Source of the DNA: Pseudomonadota bacterium | Lineage (GTDB): Bacteria > Desulfobacterota > Desulfobulbia > Desulfobulbales > Desulfocapsaceae | Direction: 5' to 3' | NCBI GenBank assembly: GCA_018817385.1 | Contig: JAHIUA010000057.1 | Coordinates: forward strand, 1-64,000 | DNA: 64,000 nucleotides | Shown here: positions 37,321 through 46,872 of the stretch, in pieces | How the letters are laid out: each line of letters starts with the position of its first letter | How positions within the stretch are numbered: the first letter of the stretch is position 1 | Program-made: the position numbers and the translations under genes | The notes under the pieces: model-generated | What the model saw: the letters and a program-made list of their open reading frames with translations, nothing else | Database searches by the model: none | What the model was told of the DNA's origin: nothing

Positions 37321-38229
37321 TCATTTGGTATTATCTGGTTCGAAGAAGAGCCACATGATCTGGGGAAAGCGCTTACGGAAACGAACCTCACAGGCATTGA
37401 TTGCCTCCACCATGTCATCAGCGCTGCGACACCCCTGCATTTTGGCCTTCACTGCCACCATCACATCATTCCCCAGTTGAAAGGTGAGGAGGTTCAGGAC
37501 CTGCTCGATCTTCTCCTCCTCTTCCAGAGAGGCGAGCATTTCCTCTTTCAAAGCAGGCTCTACCCCCTGACCAATGAGCAGACTCTTGACCTCAACGCCG
37601 ATGAGGATGGCGATAAGGATAAGCAGGCCACCGATGACAATGGAGCCCAGAGCATCGTAAAAAGGATTGCCGGTGACCATGGTCAGCCCCACGGCAACAA
37701 GGGCAAAAGAAAGGCCCAGGAGGGCAGCCAGATCCTCACCAAAAACAACCAGGAGTTCACTTTGGCGGCTTTCACGAAACCATCGCGCCAGACTGCGATT
37801 CCCCCTCACCTTGTTCACTTCCCGCAGACAGCCCCAAAGTGAAAGGGACTCGGCCACAATGGAAAAGACAAGGACGCCAACAGCAAGCCAAGGCCTGGAC
37901 AGGGCTTCTGGATGCTGCAGCTTATGAATACCCTCATAGATGGAAAACATGCCGCCGAGACTGAACATGATGAGGGCAACGATAAAGGACCAAAAATAAA
38001 TGGATTTACCAAAGCCGAGGGGATAGTCAGGGGTTGGCGGTCTCTTGGCCTGCTTCAAGCCAACGAGCAGCAGAACCTGATTGCCGGTGTCAGCCAGAGA
38101 ATGGATGGCTTCGGCCAGCATGGCCCCGGATCCGGTCATCAGGGCCGCTGCCAGCTTGGCCGAAAAAATTGCCCCGTTGGCCCCCAGGGCATAAAAAATA
38201 GATTTTAAAGAATCACTCTGATGCGCCAT
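37321..38229 (-). CDS. Cation diffusion facilitator (CDF) family transporter
   Basis: A 302-residue inner-membrane cation/proton antiporter. Six predicted helices; the metal-site helix motifs are EAIHSLADTGNQ near residues 40-51 (in place of the usual HxxxD pattern) and YDALGSIVIGGLL near 188-200. A cytoplasmic C-terminal domain follows. The likely substrates are Zn or Fe/Mn. The gene starts 3 bp after purL ends, so it is co-transcribed with it. Confidence 0.88.
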   Translation of the reverse strand: MAHQSDSLKSIFYALGANGAIFSAKLAAALMTGSGAMLAEAIHSLADTGNQVLLLVGLKQAKRPPTPDYPLGFGKSIYFWSFIVALIMFSLGGMFSIYEGIHKLQHPEALSRPWLAVGVLVFSIVAESLSLWGCLREVNKVRGNRSLARWFRESRQSELLVVFGEDLAALLGLSFALVAVGLTMVTGNPFYDALGSIVIGGLLILIAILIGVEVKSLLIGQGVEPALKEEMLASLEEEEKIEQVLNLLTFQLGNDVMVAVKAKMQGCRSADDMVEAINACEVRFRKRFPQIMWLFFEPDNTK

Positions 38230-38232
38230 CCT

Positions 38233-41200
38233 CTATTTCTTGCACCACTCATAGGCATTTCGGAACATCTGCATCCAGGGCGACACTGTCAGTCCCTTCA
38301 GCTCCTCCGGCAGATAGTGGGCCTGCCAGGCCAGGAAGACACGTTCCGGATGGGGCATCATGGCCAGATGGCGTCCATCAGGAGAGCAGAGCCCGGCCAG
38401 ACCGCCGGGAGAGCCGTTGGGATTAAAGGGATAGGACTCGGTGGCCTCTCCCCTGTCATCCACATAGCAGACCGGTGCCAGATTCTCGGCCAGAATCCGC
38501 TCTTTTATCCCTGCATCGGGAAACGAAAGCCTGCCTTCACCATGATCCACGTGGATACCAAAGACCAGCCCCTCCATCCCCTTAAGCATCAAAGAGGGAC
38601 TCTTGCCTATCTTCACCGTACTCCAGCGCGACTCAAAACGGCCGGAGAGATTATGGACAAATCGGGGCTGTTCTTCTGCAGCCAGCCCCTGCCATGGCAC
38701 CCAGCCCAAAAGGCCAAAGAGCTGGCAACCGTTGCAGATACCGAGGCTGAAGGTATCGGGACGGTCATAAAAGGCACGGAACATCTCCTTCAGAGTAGGG
38801 TTGAAACGGATGGTGGCCGCCCAGCCCTTGGCTGATTCAGGGACATCGGCATAGGAGAAACCGCCCACTGCAGCCAGCCCCCGAAAACCGTCCAGAGTAA
38901 TACGACCGGCCAGGAGATCACTCATGGTGATATCCCATGGCTCAAATCCTGCGGCGTAAAAGGCAGAACTCATCTCCCGGTCAGAGTTAGAACCCTCGTC
39001 ACGGAGGATGGCCACCTTTGGTTTGTCCGTTCTGGCCAGGAGCTCCGCAGGCGCAGGTTCTGGTGTGAAACTGAGGTGATACGTCGGTCCTTGGCGATCA
39101 TAGCAATTTTTCTTTTCCTCATCGGCGCATTGGGCATTCACCTGCAACCGTTCCAGCTGATAACTGGTCTCCTCCCACCACTCACGGAGGAGGCGCATAT
39201 CTTCATCCAGCACCGACTCTCCGTTGATCTGAATCTGTATCTTCTTCTCCTTCATAGTCCGCCCAAGGGAGAGAGAAGGAATTTCATACCTGTGCAGAAG
39301 CCCCTCCAGGGCAGCAAGATCCTCATCAGCACATTCCAGCACCATCCCCAGCTCTTCGGAGAAGAGCGCGGCCAGAGGAGAATCAGAAGTCTGCAGCTGG
39401 AGATCAAGGCCGCAGTTACCGGAAAAGGCCATTTCCAGAACAGTGGTGACAAGCCCACCATCGCTCCGATCATGTCCTGCCTGGATCAATCCCTCTCCTA
39501 TCGCTTCCTGCACCGCAAGAAAGGCCTGTTTGAGGCGTTTCGGATCATCCATATCCGGACAATCACTACCGAGCCTGATCCGGGTCTGGGCCAGGGCCGA
39601 TCCAGCCAGCCTGTTTTTACCATGGCCAAGATCAAGCAAAAGAAGCGAGGAGGCACCAGGCCGTTTCACATCCGGAGTAATGACCTTCCGAATATCACTC
39701 ATGGCCGCATAGGCGGAAATGACCAGGGTTCGAGGCGACTTAACGGTCTCCTTACCCACCATGGTGGCCATGGAAAGACTGTCCTTGCCCCCATCTACGG
39801 CCATACCCACTGCGATCATGGCCTCACACATACCTTTGGCCGCATCAAAGAGCGCCGCCCCCTCACCGGGAAGCTTGGGCGCCCACATCCAGTTGGCAGA
39901 ACATTTGACCTCTTCCAGATCGTCAATGGCGGCCCAGACCAGATTCGTCAAGGATTCGCCCACAGCCATCCTGGCACCTGCGGCCGGATTGACCAGCATC
40001 TTGATCGGCTGCTCACCTATGGCAGTGGCGCCACCACTCAGGCTGAAGTGCGACTGGGCCACCACGGCCACATCACTCACCGTCAGTTGCAAGGGGCCAC
40101 AGCACTGCTGACGGGCAATGAGTCCGGTCACGGCCCGATCCACCTTGTTGACGAGAAAACGCTTGGAACCCACGGAAACCAGGCGCAGGACATCATGCAG
40201 GGCCTCACGCACCGTCAGGTCAGCCGGCAGGGTCAAGGGTCGGAGCTGTGGATCGATACGACTGTCCTCAAAGGTCTTCCGGGGAATATCACCGAGAAGC
40301 TCTGCCAGGTCTATATCCACGGGCGTAGAATCATCCTGTTCGTCATGGACCACAAATTGAAGGTCGCCGGTGACCTCGCCCAGGACCTCACAGCCCACCT
40401 TTTCACGCTCACAGATGGCCTGAAACTGCTCAATATTTTCAGGACTGATGAGAAATCCGGTACGCTCCTGATATTCGGCCACATAGATTTCCAGCACCGA
40501 CATGGTAGGGTCACCCACCCGGATATTACGGATCTCGATACAGCCGCCGGAATGTTCAACCAACTCTTTTAAGACATTGGCCGGGCCACCTGCACCCTGG
40601 TCATGGATCACATCGATGAGCGTCTTATCTCCCATCTCATTGCAGGCCCGGATGACACGGTTCATCTTCTGCTCCATCTCTGCATCACCACGCTGCACGG
40701 CATTAAAGTCCAGCTCGGAGACATTTTCTCCCTGGAGCATGGAAGACGCGGCCCCACCGCCGAACCCGACCCGATAGGCTGGCCCACCCACCTGGACGAT
40801 CTTCATACCTTTCTGTTCTGTATCTTTGTCCGTATGCCGATCATCTATCTGACCTATGCCGCCGGTAAACATGATGGGCTTGAGAAATCCCCAGCGATCG
40901 CCGTTTTCCAGGCGGAGATCAAAAGAGCGGGTAAACCCCTGGATCAGTGGTTCACCAAATTTATTCCCGTAATCAGAGGCTCCGTTACTGGCCTCAATCT
41001 CTATCTCCAGGGCAGAGGCCAGGTTATCAGGACACTGATACGAATTTTCCCAGGGCAGGGTGTACCCCGGAATATGAAGATTTGCTACGCAATACCCACT
41101 GGTTCCAGCCACCACAAAACCACCCTTGCCCGTCCCCTGGACGTCACGGATGCGGCCGCCGGTACCGGTCTCGGCCCCAGGGAAGGGGGCAACACCGGTG

Positions 41201-42036
41201 GGAAAGTTGTGGGTCTCTGCCGTGAGCAGGACGTGATAGCGGACGTCAACGGTATCAAGGGCACTGGGCAGACCGGGTAGGCCAGGAACAAGGGTTTTGA
41301 TATCATGGCCCCGGATGACGCTGGAATTATCTTTAAAGGCCACCAAGCTGCCTTTGGGATTTTCATGCAAGGTGGCAATCACCAGATCAAAAAGGGTCTC
41401 TTCCTGGACCTCTCCATCAATGATCTGCTGTCCCCGGAAAAAACCGTGCCGCGAATGTTCGGAATTGGCATTGTTGAGATCCATGATCTCGACAATGGTG
41501 GGATTCCGGTCATTTTTTTTGACAAAATAGTCGTAATAAAAATTCCGATCACGCTCATCCATGGAAATCCCGGGGATCTCCAGCAGTGCATCCGGGCCCT
41601 TGCCCTTCATATCCACATCATAGACCGCTTCAGGCTGAATCCCGGTCTCAAAGGTGGTCAGCGGCTCCGGATAAGGGCATTCTGTCATCCGGTCATGGTT
41701 GTTGCGAACAAAATCCTCCAGATTCTCGCCCTCGCCTACCGTATACCTGCGGGAACGTTCCACCCGGCTGACGCAATCGAGCCCGGTGGCCCGACAGATG
41801 GAGACCATATTGGAAGACCAGGCCGTGGCAAAGTTGAGCCGGGGTCCGAGTTCCACCACCCGCGTCCCTGTCAATCCCGTTACCGTCGACACGGAACCGG
41901 CCAGAAAACCGTCGGCCAGGATCAGCTGCAGCCGCTTCCTTTCCTCGTCCGTCAGGGGACGATTTGATTCGATATTAAAACAGTATTCTCGGTCCTCACC
42001 GGTTTTTCGGTATAACTGACTGACAGTAGCTGACAT
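38233..42036 (-). CDS. purL: Phosphoribosylformylglycinamidine synthase (PurL, large form)
   Basis: A single-chain FGAM synthase of 1267 residues, the fourth step of purine synthesis. The synthase domains carry LNNANSEHSRHGFFRGQ near 195-211, TAETHNFPTGVAPFPGAETGTGGRIRD near 275-300 and GGGAASSML; the C-terminal glutaminase has the nucleophile in GICNGCQLFG near residue 1145 and MPHPERVF near the end. The second ATG (42036) is preferred because AGGGA lies 6 bases upstream. Large PurL is usual for gammaproteobacteria and some deltaproteobacteria. Confidence 0.96.
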   Translation of the reverse strand: MSATVSQLYRKTGEDREYCFNIESNRPLTDEERKRLQLILADGFLAGSVSTVTGLTGTRVVELGPRLNFATAWSSNMVSICRATGLDCVSRVERSRRYTVGEGENLEDFVRNNHDRMTECPYPEPLTTFETGIQPEAVYDVDMKGKGPDALLEIPGISMDERDRNFYYDYFVKKNDRNPTIVEIMDLNNANSEHSRHGFFRGQQIIDGEVQEETLFDLVIATLHENPKGSLVAFKDNSSVIRGHDIKTLVPGLPGLPSALDTVDVRYHVLLTAETHNFPTGVAPFPGAETGTGGRIRDVQGTGKGGFVVAGTSGYCVANLHIPGYTLPWENSYQCPDNLASALEIEIEASNGASDYGNKFGEPLIQGFTRSFDLRLENGDRWGFLKPIMFTGGIGQIDDRHTDKDTEQKGMKIVQVGGPAYRVGFGGGAASSMLQGENVSELDFNAVQRGDAEMEQKMNRVIRACNEMGDKTLIDVIHDQGAGGPANVLKELVEHSGGCIEIRNIRVGDPTMSVLEIYVAEYQERTGFLISPENIEQFQAICEREKVGCEVLGEVTGDLQFVVHDEQDDSTPVDIDLAELLGDIPRKTFEDSRIDPQLRPLTLPADLTVREALHDVLRLVSVGSKRFLVNKVDRAVTGLIARQQCCGPLQLTVSDVAVVAQSHFSLSGGATAIGEQPIKMLVNPAAGARMAVGESLTNLVWAAIDDLEEVKCSANWMWAPKLPGEGAALFDAAKGMCEAMIAVGMAVDGGKDSLSMATMVGKETVKSPRTLVISAYAAMSDIRKVITPDVKRPGASSLLLLDLGHGKNRLAGSALAQTRIRLGSDCPDMDDPKRLKQAFLAVQEAIGEGLIQAGHDRSDGGLVTTVLEMAFSGNCGLDLQLQTSDSPLAALFSEELGMVLECADEDLAALEGLLHRYEIPSLSLGRTMKEKKIQIQINGESVLDEDMRLLREWWEETSYQLERLQVNAQCADEEKKNCYDRQGPTYHLSFTPEPAPAELLARTDKPKVAILRDEGSNSDREMSSAFYAAGFEPWDITMSDLLAGRITLDGFRGLAAVGGFSYADVPESAKGWAATIRFNPTLKEMFRAFYDRPDTFSLGICNGCQLFGLLGWVPWQGLAAEEQPRFVHNLSGRFESRWSTVKIGKSPSLMLKGMEGLVFGIHVDHGEGRLSFPDAGIKERILAENLAPVCYVDDRGEATESYPFNPNGSPGGLAGLCSPDGRHLAMMPHPERVFLAWQAHYLPEELKGLTVSPWMQMFRNAYEWCKK

Positions 42037-42042
42037 GAGCAT

Positions 42043-42465
42043 TCCCTATATGTAATGAATAGTTCAGATGTGTTTTTGAGAGACTCGTAACGAGGAATAT
42101 CCTCAGAGTTAGACGTTCCCTTGTTTATAACAGATAGCCGCCCCAGTTGAAAACGAAAGTTTTTTCGTCATTATTCAGGTAAGGCCTCGCAACTGGCAAA
42201 CAACGGCTTTGTAACTGTTCAGCAGTACTTTATATTCGTTCAGTCAGGACTTGGAAACATACTCGTGCTCTGTGAGACGACCTCGATGAACGGAGATGGA
42301 GTGCTACCGAATAGTGACGTTTCTTCTTCGTCCGCTCCAGCCTTAAAACAGCAATCAGGAAAGAAAGTTCCTTGATAAAGTGGCAGGAAAAGAGCAGAAT
42401 AGTTGGAGTACAGTCATGCAATATTGTTAGAAGTTTCCGGTTTCAAACCGGCAAAAGGTATTTTA
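42043..42465. other. Intergenic region between purL and the GspE/PilB gene
   Basis: No gene in about 420 bases. As the flanking genes are divergent, both promoters should be here. It contains a dispersed-repeat copy at 42174-42319 and a small A/T palindrome ACGAAAGTTTTTTCGT at about 42153-42168. Confidence 0.55.
42174..42319 (+). repeat. Dispersed ~145-bp repeat copy
   Basis: Same unit and orientation as 24432-24578, with the exact core TTCGTTCAGTCAGGACT at 42236-42252. The ends are TTCAGGTA and ACCGAATAGTGACG. Confidence 0.7.
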
Positions 42466-44265
42466 ATGAATTTTCTCAACAGCGACGCCCTCCTTGATCT
42501 CCTGAGCAAAAAGGGCCTCATCACCCCAAAGCAACGGCAATTTATCACCCTTGAAAAAGGCAAACAGCGGCAAAAACTCCTCAAACAATTCGGGGACGCC
42601 AGAAAGCTGGACAAGAACTTTCCGGATTTAGTGGATGTCATTGTCTCTTTCAATTTAGATCTGGGTGACAAAAAAGGAAAATCGCTGGATGAAGATACCA
42701 TTATGCTGGCAGTAAGCCAGGCCTTTAACATCCCTTTTAAAAAGCTGGACCCCCTCAATCTCGACATGGATACGGTAACCAAGACCATATCCAAAAACTT
42801 TGCCCTCAACCATATGCTCCTTCCTTTCAACTTCCAGAATGGTATCCTGGAAGTTGCAGTCTACAACCCAGACAATACGACAGCCCTGAAAGACATTGAA
42901 CAGGCCAACCAGGTCAAGATCAAACGCTATCTCTCTCCAAAATCAGACATCAAAAAGATCTTGTCCGAATTTTTCGGATTTCAACGTTCCATCAGTGCCG
43001 CAGAAAGCCAATTCGGTGGCCCTGCCCTTGGTGGTTCGGTGGATATCGGCAACCTGGAGCAGTTTGTCAAAATTTCCTCTTCCAAAGAGATATCTTCCTC
43101 AGATCAGCACATCAAATCGGCAGTCAACCATCTCTTCAACTATGCCCTGGACCAGACTGCCAGCGATATTCACGTGGAACCCAAGCGTAACAGCTGCATG
43201 GTCCGTTTCCGTATAGACGGTGCCCTGCATACCATCTACAACCTGCCGAAGGCGGTCCATTCGGCCATTACGGCTCGTATCAAGTTTCTGGCCCGCCTGG
43301 ACATTGCCGAAAAACGAAGACCTCAGGATGGCCGTATCAAGCTTGCCATGGGTGGGGACAAGGAGGCCGAGGTCCGCGTGTCCACAGTACCGGTAGCCTT
43401 TGGAGAAAAGGTGGTCATGCGTATCCTGGATCCGAATGTAATCTTTCAGGATCTGGACAATCTGGGATTTTCGCAAAGGGATCGAACCGTTTACAATTCA
43501 TTTATCACGTCACCGCACGGCATTGTCCTGGTCACCGGCCCCACCGGCTCGGGTAAATCCACCACCCTCTACTCCACCCTGGAAAAGATCGCTACTCCGG
43601 AAATAAATATCGTTACCGTCGAAGACCCGGTGGAGATGATCCATGAGGCATTCAACCAGATTTCCATCCAGCCCCTCATCGATGTCACCTTTTCCACCAT
43701 CCTCCGCAATATCCTGCGCCAGGACCCGGACATCATCATGATCGGTGAAATCCGCGATCTCGACACCGCCTCCCATGCCGTCCAGGCGGCCATGACCGGC
43801 CACCTGGTCTTCTCCACCCTGCACACCAACGATGCGGTCTCCTCCATTGTCCGCCTCCTGGACCTGGGTCTTGAACCTTTCCTCATCTCTTCCACCCTCC
43901 TCGGAGCCTTGGCCCAGCGCCTGGTGCGTACCATCTGTTCTCAATGCGCAGAATCTTTCAGCATGAAGGGAACAGAACTGCTGAAACTCGGTTTCCCGGT
44001 GGCAGAAAACGATGTCTATACCCTGAAACGGGGAAAGGGCTGCAGGCATTGCCGGGGAACAGGATATAAGGGACGATGCGGAATCTTCGAGCTCTTCCCG
44101 CTCTCCGAACAGATGAAAAAGATGATCAGTGACCGACAGAGCAGCAACGAAATAAGGCAGCTTGCCATCCGCGAAGGAATGACTACCTTACGTGAAGACG
44201 CCTGGGAAAAGGTCAAGGCAGGAATCACCACCTATGAAGAAGCCATGCGGGTAACCGCTGAATAA
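42466..44265 (+). CDS. GspE/PilB-type secretion or pilus assembly ATPase
   Basis: A 599-residue cytoplasmic hexameric ATPase. The N-terminal T2SSE_N region is followed by Walker A GPTGSGKSTTLYS near residue 355, an Asp box (VTVEDPVEMIHEAFNQ), Walker B (DPDIIMIGEIRDLDTA) and His box (VFSTLHTNDAVSS). A four-cysteine zinc site CSQC...CRHC lies near 490-530. ATG 42466 is preferred (AAAAGG at 7-nt spacing). It powers either a type II secretion system or a type IV pilus; no other component is in the window, so which one is open. Confidence 0.92.
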   Translation: MNFLNSDALLDLLSKKGLITPKQRQFITLEKGKQRQKLLKQFGDARKLDKNFPDLVDVIVSFNLDLGDKKGKSLDEDTIMLAVSQAFNIPFKKLDPLNLDMDTVTKTISKNFALNHMLLPFNFQNGILEVAVYNPDNTTALKDIEQANQVKIKRYLSPKSDIKKILSEFFGFQRSISAAESQFGGPALGGSVDIGNLEQFVKISSSKEISSSDQHIKSAVNHLFNYALDQTASDIHVEPKRNSCMVRFRIDGALHTIYNLPKAVHSAITARIKFLARLDIAEKRRPQDGRIKLAMGGDKEAEVRVSTVPVAFGEKVVMRILDPNVIFQDLDNLGFSQRDRTVYNSFITSPHGIVLVTGPTGSGKSTTLYSTLEKIATPEINIVTVEDPVEMIHEAFNQISIQPLIDVTFSTILRNILRQDPDIIMIGEIRDLDTASHAVQAAMTGHLVFSTLHTNDAVSSIVRLLDLGLEPFLISSTLLGALAQRLVRTICSQCAESFSMKGTELLKLGFPVAENDVYTLKRGKGCRHCRGTGYKGRCGIFELFPLSEQMKKMISDRQSSNEIRQLAIREGMTTLREDAWEKVKAGITTYEEAMRVTAE

Positions 44266-44302
44266 GAAGGCAAAGAATACAATCACCTTAATACGATAAG
44301 TA

Positions 44303-44788
44303 ATGGCAACAAAAGACACAAGCAAGGCGGTCAAGATCGTCTGCAAAAACAAAAAGGCCTTCCACGACTACCATATCGATACCACCTACGAGGCCGGAAT
44401 CATGTTGAGCGGGCCGGAGGTCAAATCGTTACGGGCCGGTAAAGCCAACCTCCGTGACGGCTATGCCCAGATTGATGGCCGAGGAGAACTTTATCTCCAT
44501 AACGTCCATATTTCCTTTTACACCTTTGCCACCCATAACCCGAATGAACCTTTGCGGGTACGCAAACTCCTGCTCCACAAACGAGAACTGCAAAAACTGA
44601 TTGGAAAATTAAAAGAAAAGGGCCTTGCGCTGATCCCACTAAAGATATACTTTGTTGCAAATGGGAAGGCCAAAGTCGAATTAGGTCTTGCCCGCGGTAA
44701 AAAAATGTACGATAAACGGGCCAGCCTGAAAGAAAAACAGAGCGACCGTGAACTGCAGCGGGTAATGCGTCATAACCAGGTTGGCTAG
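44303..44788 (+). CDS. smpB: SsrA-binding protein SmpB
   Basis: A 161-residue partner of tmRNA in ribosome rescue. Motifs present: [10 protein letters not shown] near 14-23, [24 protein letters not shown] near 29-52, AYAQ-type region GYAQI, and the C-terminal basic tail [21 protein letters not shown]. It lies 41 bp before ssrA, the classic arrangement. Confidence 0.97.
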   Translation: MATKDTSKAVKIVCKNKKAFHDYHIDTTYEAGIMLSGPEVKSLRAGKANLRDGYAQIDGRGELYLHNVHISFYTFATHNPNEPLRVRKLLLHKRELQKLIGKLKEKGLALIPLKIYFVANGKAKVELGLARGKKMYDKRASLKEKQSDRELQRVMRHNQVG

Positions 44789-44829
44789 ACCTGACAACAT
44801 AACATTTTATTTATTAAACTCAAAAATAT

Positions 44830-45187
44830 GGGGGCGAAACGGCTTCGACAGGGATGTGTAAGCTTTACGTTGCATGCCGAGCTTCTGTCTGCTCGTTAAA
44901 CTGATGGAACTTTAATTATAATCGCCGACGATTATAACTACGCACTGGCAGCTTAGTCTGCTGTGCCGTTCCCCCGGTCTTTGCCCATAAGACCGGACCG
45001 GAGCGCCGACTCAATGGGCTGGTCCTCCGGCAATGCCTGTAGCCGGAGGACGAGAACTACAGGCTAGCGTCAAGAGACCCTTGTTCCGGCGGGGCCCTTG
45101 GCGCGAAGACTAAAGCCCGGGACTAAGCATGTAGATACGGGAGGGGAGCATTTTTGGACGCGGGTTCGACTCCCGCCGCCTCCACCA
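44830..45187 (+). ncRNA. ssrA: tmRNA (SsrA)
   Basis: A 358-nt tmRNA beginning GGGGGCGAAACGGCTTCGACA and ending GGTTCGACTCCCGCCGCCTCCACCA; the acceptor stem pairs GGGGGCG with CGCCTCC. The tag frame starts with GCC at 44924 and encodes ADDYNYALAA before TAG at 44954, close to other deltaproteobacterial tags. It works with the adjacent SmpB to rescue stalled ribosomes. Its 3' end serves as the attachment site of the island that follows. Confidence 0.97.
45163..45187 (+). other. Putative attachment site (attL) in the ssrA 3' end
   Basis: The tmRNA T-arm and acceptor end is a known target of P4-type tyrosine integrases, and an integrase gene begins 126 bp downstream in the expected orientation. 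No second copy of this 25-mer is seen elsewhere in the window, so attR is outside it or lost. Confidence 0.55.
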
Positions 45188-45218
45188 ATTAGCAGTTCAA
45201 AGAAGTCCAGTAAAGACC

Positions 45219-45254
45219 AAAACCCCGAGAGCCATCAAGGCTTTCGGGGTTTTT
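45219..45254 (+). terminator. Rho-independent terminator of ssrA
   Basis: ACCCCGAGAGCC pairs with GGCTTTCGGGGT around a 5-nt loop and is followed by TTTTTCTGTTTT. It lies 32 bases beyond the tmRNA 3' end. Confidence 0.88.
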
Positions 45255-45312
45255 CTGTTTTATAGTGTATAGTAAAATCCATTGACATCTACCGTCAAAG
45301 GGGGATACCGTC

Positions 45313-45575
45313 ATGTCACTCACTGATACCGCCATCCGAAATGCAAAAGCCAAAGATAAGCCCTATAAATTATCAGATGGGAGAGGTTTGTACCTGTTGA
45401 TAAATAAACAAGGAAAATATTTTCGATGGGATTATCGATTTGGTGGAAAAAGAAAAACTTTCTCTTTTGGGATTTATCCTGATGTCAAACTCAAAGAGGT
45501 TCGGGAAAGACATGAAGACCTAAGGCGACTTTTGGCTCAGGATATAGACCCTATGGAGTATAAAAAAGAACTAAA
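45313..45575 (+). pseudogene. Tyrosine integrase, N-terminal part (DUF4102 arm-binding domain)
   Basis: About 88 codons encode the N-terminal DNA-binding domain of a P4-type integrase: LTDTAIRNAKAKDKPYKLSDGRGLYL, WDYRFGGKRKTFSFGIYPDVKLKEVR and RRLLAQDIDPMEYKK. The gene breaks off where the miniature element at 45576 is inserted, after which the frame meets a stop. It continues at 45872 in the correct frame if that element is removed. Integration next to ssrA fits this family. Confidence 0.88.
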
Positions 45576-45871
45576 CAACACACCTGCTTGAAGGCAGGTG
45601 GGTTTAAAAGCGCGGACTGAAAGTCACGCAATACCGTCATTAGCCGGTTTCTGAACCACCGAATTTCAATGTTAATCTTCTTGGCAATTGATATTTACGA
45701 TTTTATATGAACCATCCTTACGATCAATTGTGACCTTATAAGATACCAACTTTTTATCGTAGCAAGCCTCCTCCACAGAAGAGGAGCTATTTTCACCACT
45801 TTTCGAAAAATCGTTCAAAAACAACTGCTAGCAAAATGCTACCCGCCTCAAAGGCGGGGGTTTAAACCTTA
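45576..45871 (+). mobile_element. 296-bp IS200/IS605-like miniature element without transposase
   Basis: Each end has a hairpin followed by the same octamer GGTTTAAA: left CACCTGC-TTGAAG-GCAGGTG (45581-45600), right CCCGCCT-CAA-AGGCGGG (45842-45858). Similar subterminal palindromes in direct orientation, no inverted terminal repeats and no target duplication are the style of single-strand IS200/IS605 elements. There is no open frame of note inside. Cutting at these limits rejoins the integrase reading frame exactly (KKEL-K-AETIKVK). Which family supplies the transposase is unknown. Confidence 0.72.
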
Positions 45872-46262
45872 AGCAGAAACAATTAAAGTCAAAATCCAGA
45901 ATGAGGCTTTGCATTCTTTTGAAGTTGTAGCACGCGAATGGTTTGTCAAAAATAAACCGGTGTGGACGAAAAAGCATGCACAAACCATAATCAGTCGTCT
46001 TGAGAATAATATTTTTCCTTGGCTGGGGAAAACTGAAGTTTTTGATATTTCTGCACCAATGCTGCTTGAAACATTGAGGAGAATAGAAGACAGGGGCGCT
46101 ATAGAAACGGCCCATCGTGTTAAACAGATTTGTGGCCAAATCTTTAGGTATGCAATAGCAACCGGAAAGGCTGAGCGTGATCCTACTGCTGATCTTAAGG
46201 GTGCTCTGCCCCCGACTCGGGCAAAAAGTATGGCGACGATCACTGATCCAAAGAAAATTGGT
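45872..46262 (+). pseudogene. Tyrosine integrase, central part, truncated
   Basis: This continues the integrase broken at 45575: SFEVVAREWFVKNKPVWTKKHAQTI, LENNIFPWLGKTEVFDI, and ETAHRVKQICGQIFRYAIATGKAERDPTADLKGAL are the core-binding domain of P4-type integrases. It stops at AKSMATITDPKKIG, at the start of the catalytic domain, where the frame passes into an IstB sequence. The catalytic Arg-His-Tyr residues are all missing, so the integrase is dead. Confidence 0.85.
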
Positions 46263-46673
46263 GATCATGGCCTCAGGGTTTATTTCACCACAATGGATAC
46301 CTTGATTAAAAAACTCAAAGAAGGCTCGAGCAGGCAAAAGGCTTATCTCAATTCAAGTCTGGTGGTAGTTGATGAGGTCGGATACCTGCCGGTAACTCCC
46401 CAGGAGGCGCATCTCTTTTTCCAGTTTATCTCCTACCGCTATGAACGGAGCTCCACTATTATTACATCCAACAAGAGCTTCGGTGACTGGCAGGAATTGT
46501 TTGGCGATCCAGTCATTGCCACCGCCATACTAGACCGGCTGCTTCATCACTGTAAAGTGGTCAACATCAAGGGTCATAGCTACCGACTCAGAGAACATTC
46601 GATCTCAAAACAGATTTTCAAAGAACAGGAACAAAAACAACAGGCAGATCAAACTATATTACAGAGCCAATAG
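46263..46673 (+). pseudogene. istB: IstB (IS21-family ATPase), C-terminal fragment
   Basis: From DHGLRVYFTTMDTLIKKLKEG the frame encodes the second half of an IS21 IstB AAA+ protein: Walker B SSLVVVDEVGYLPVTP, FFQFISYRYERSSTIITSNKSFGDW, DRLLHHCKVVNIKGHSYR. The N-terminal half with Walker A, and the istA transposase, are missing. It is fused in frame to the integrase fragment, giving an apparent 255-codon chimera starting at a TTG at 45909. A deletion between an IS21 copy and the integrase explains this best. Confidence 0.88.
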
Positions 46674-46734
46674 GCAATCAGGTGGTACACTTTTCAATTG
46701 CCGAAACTGGTACACTTTTACATTGCCATTAACA
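46674..46734 (+). mobile_element. IS21-family terminal end with repeated motif
   Basis: After the istB stop come two copies of GGTACACTTTT-(2 nt)-ATTGCC at 46684-46702 and 46709-46727, 25 bp apart, and the end reads, on the minus strand, TGTTAATGGC. Multiple terminal repeats of this type are transposase-binding sites of IS21 elements. The opposite IS end is absent. Confidence 0.75.
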
Positions 46735-46872
46735 AGGGATTGGCTGCTTAACCCCGGTAAACGGACAACAAGCCGGGATAAGTGCCTTGGTAGTATATTG
46801 ACGTTAATAATGTTAAAGGTACACTCCCTTATCTTGTTTCTTATGAAAGACATTCAAGAGTAAGGCACTAAT

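Noticed and set aside
39076-40572. 498-codon plus-strand frame
   Set aside because: It is antisense to purL, which has full family motifs. The composition (His, Gly, Arg rich) is that of a shadow frame.
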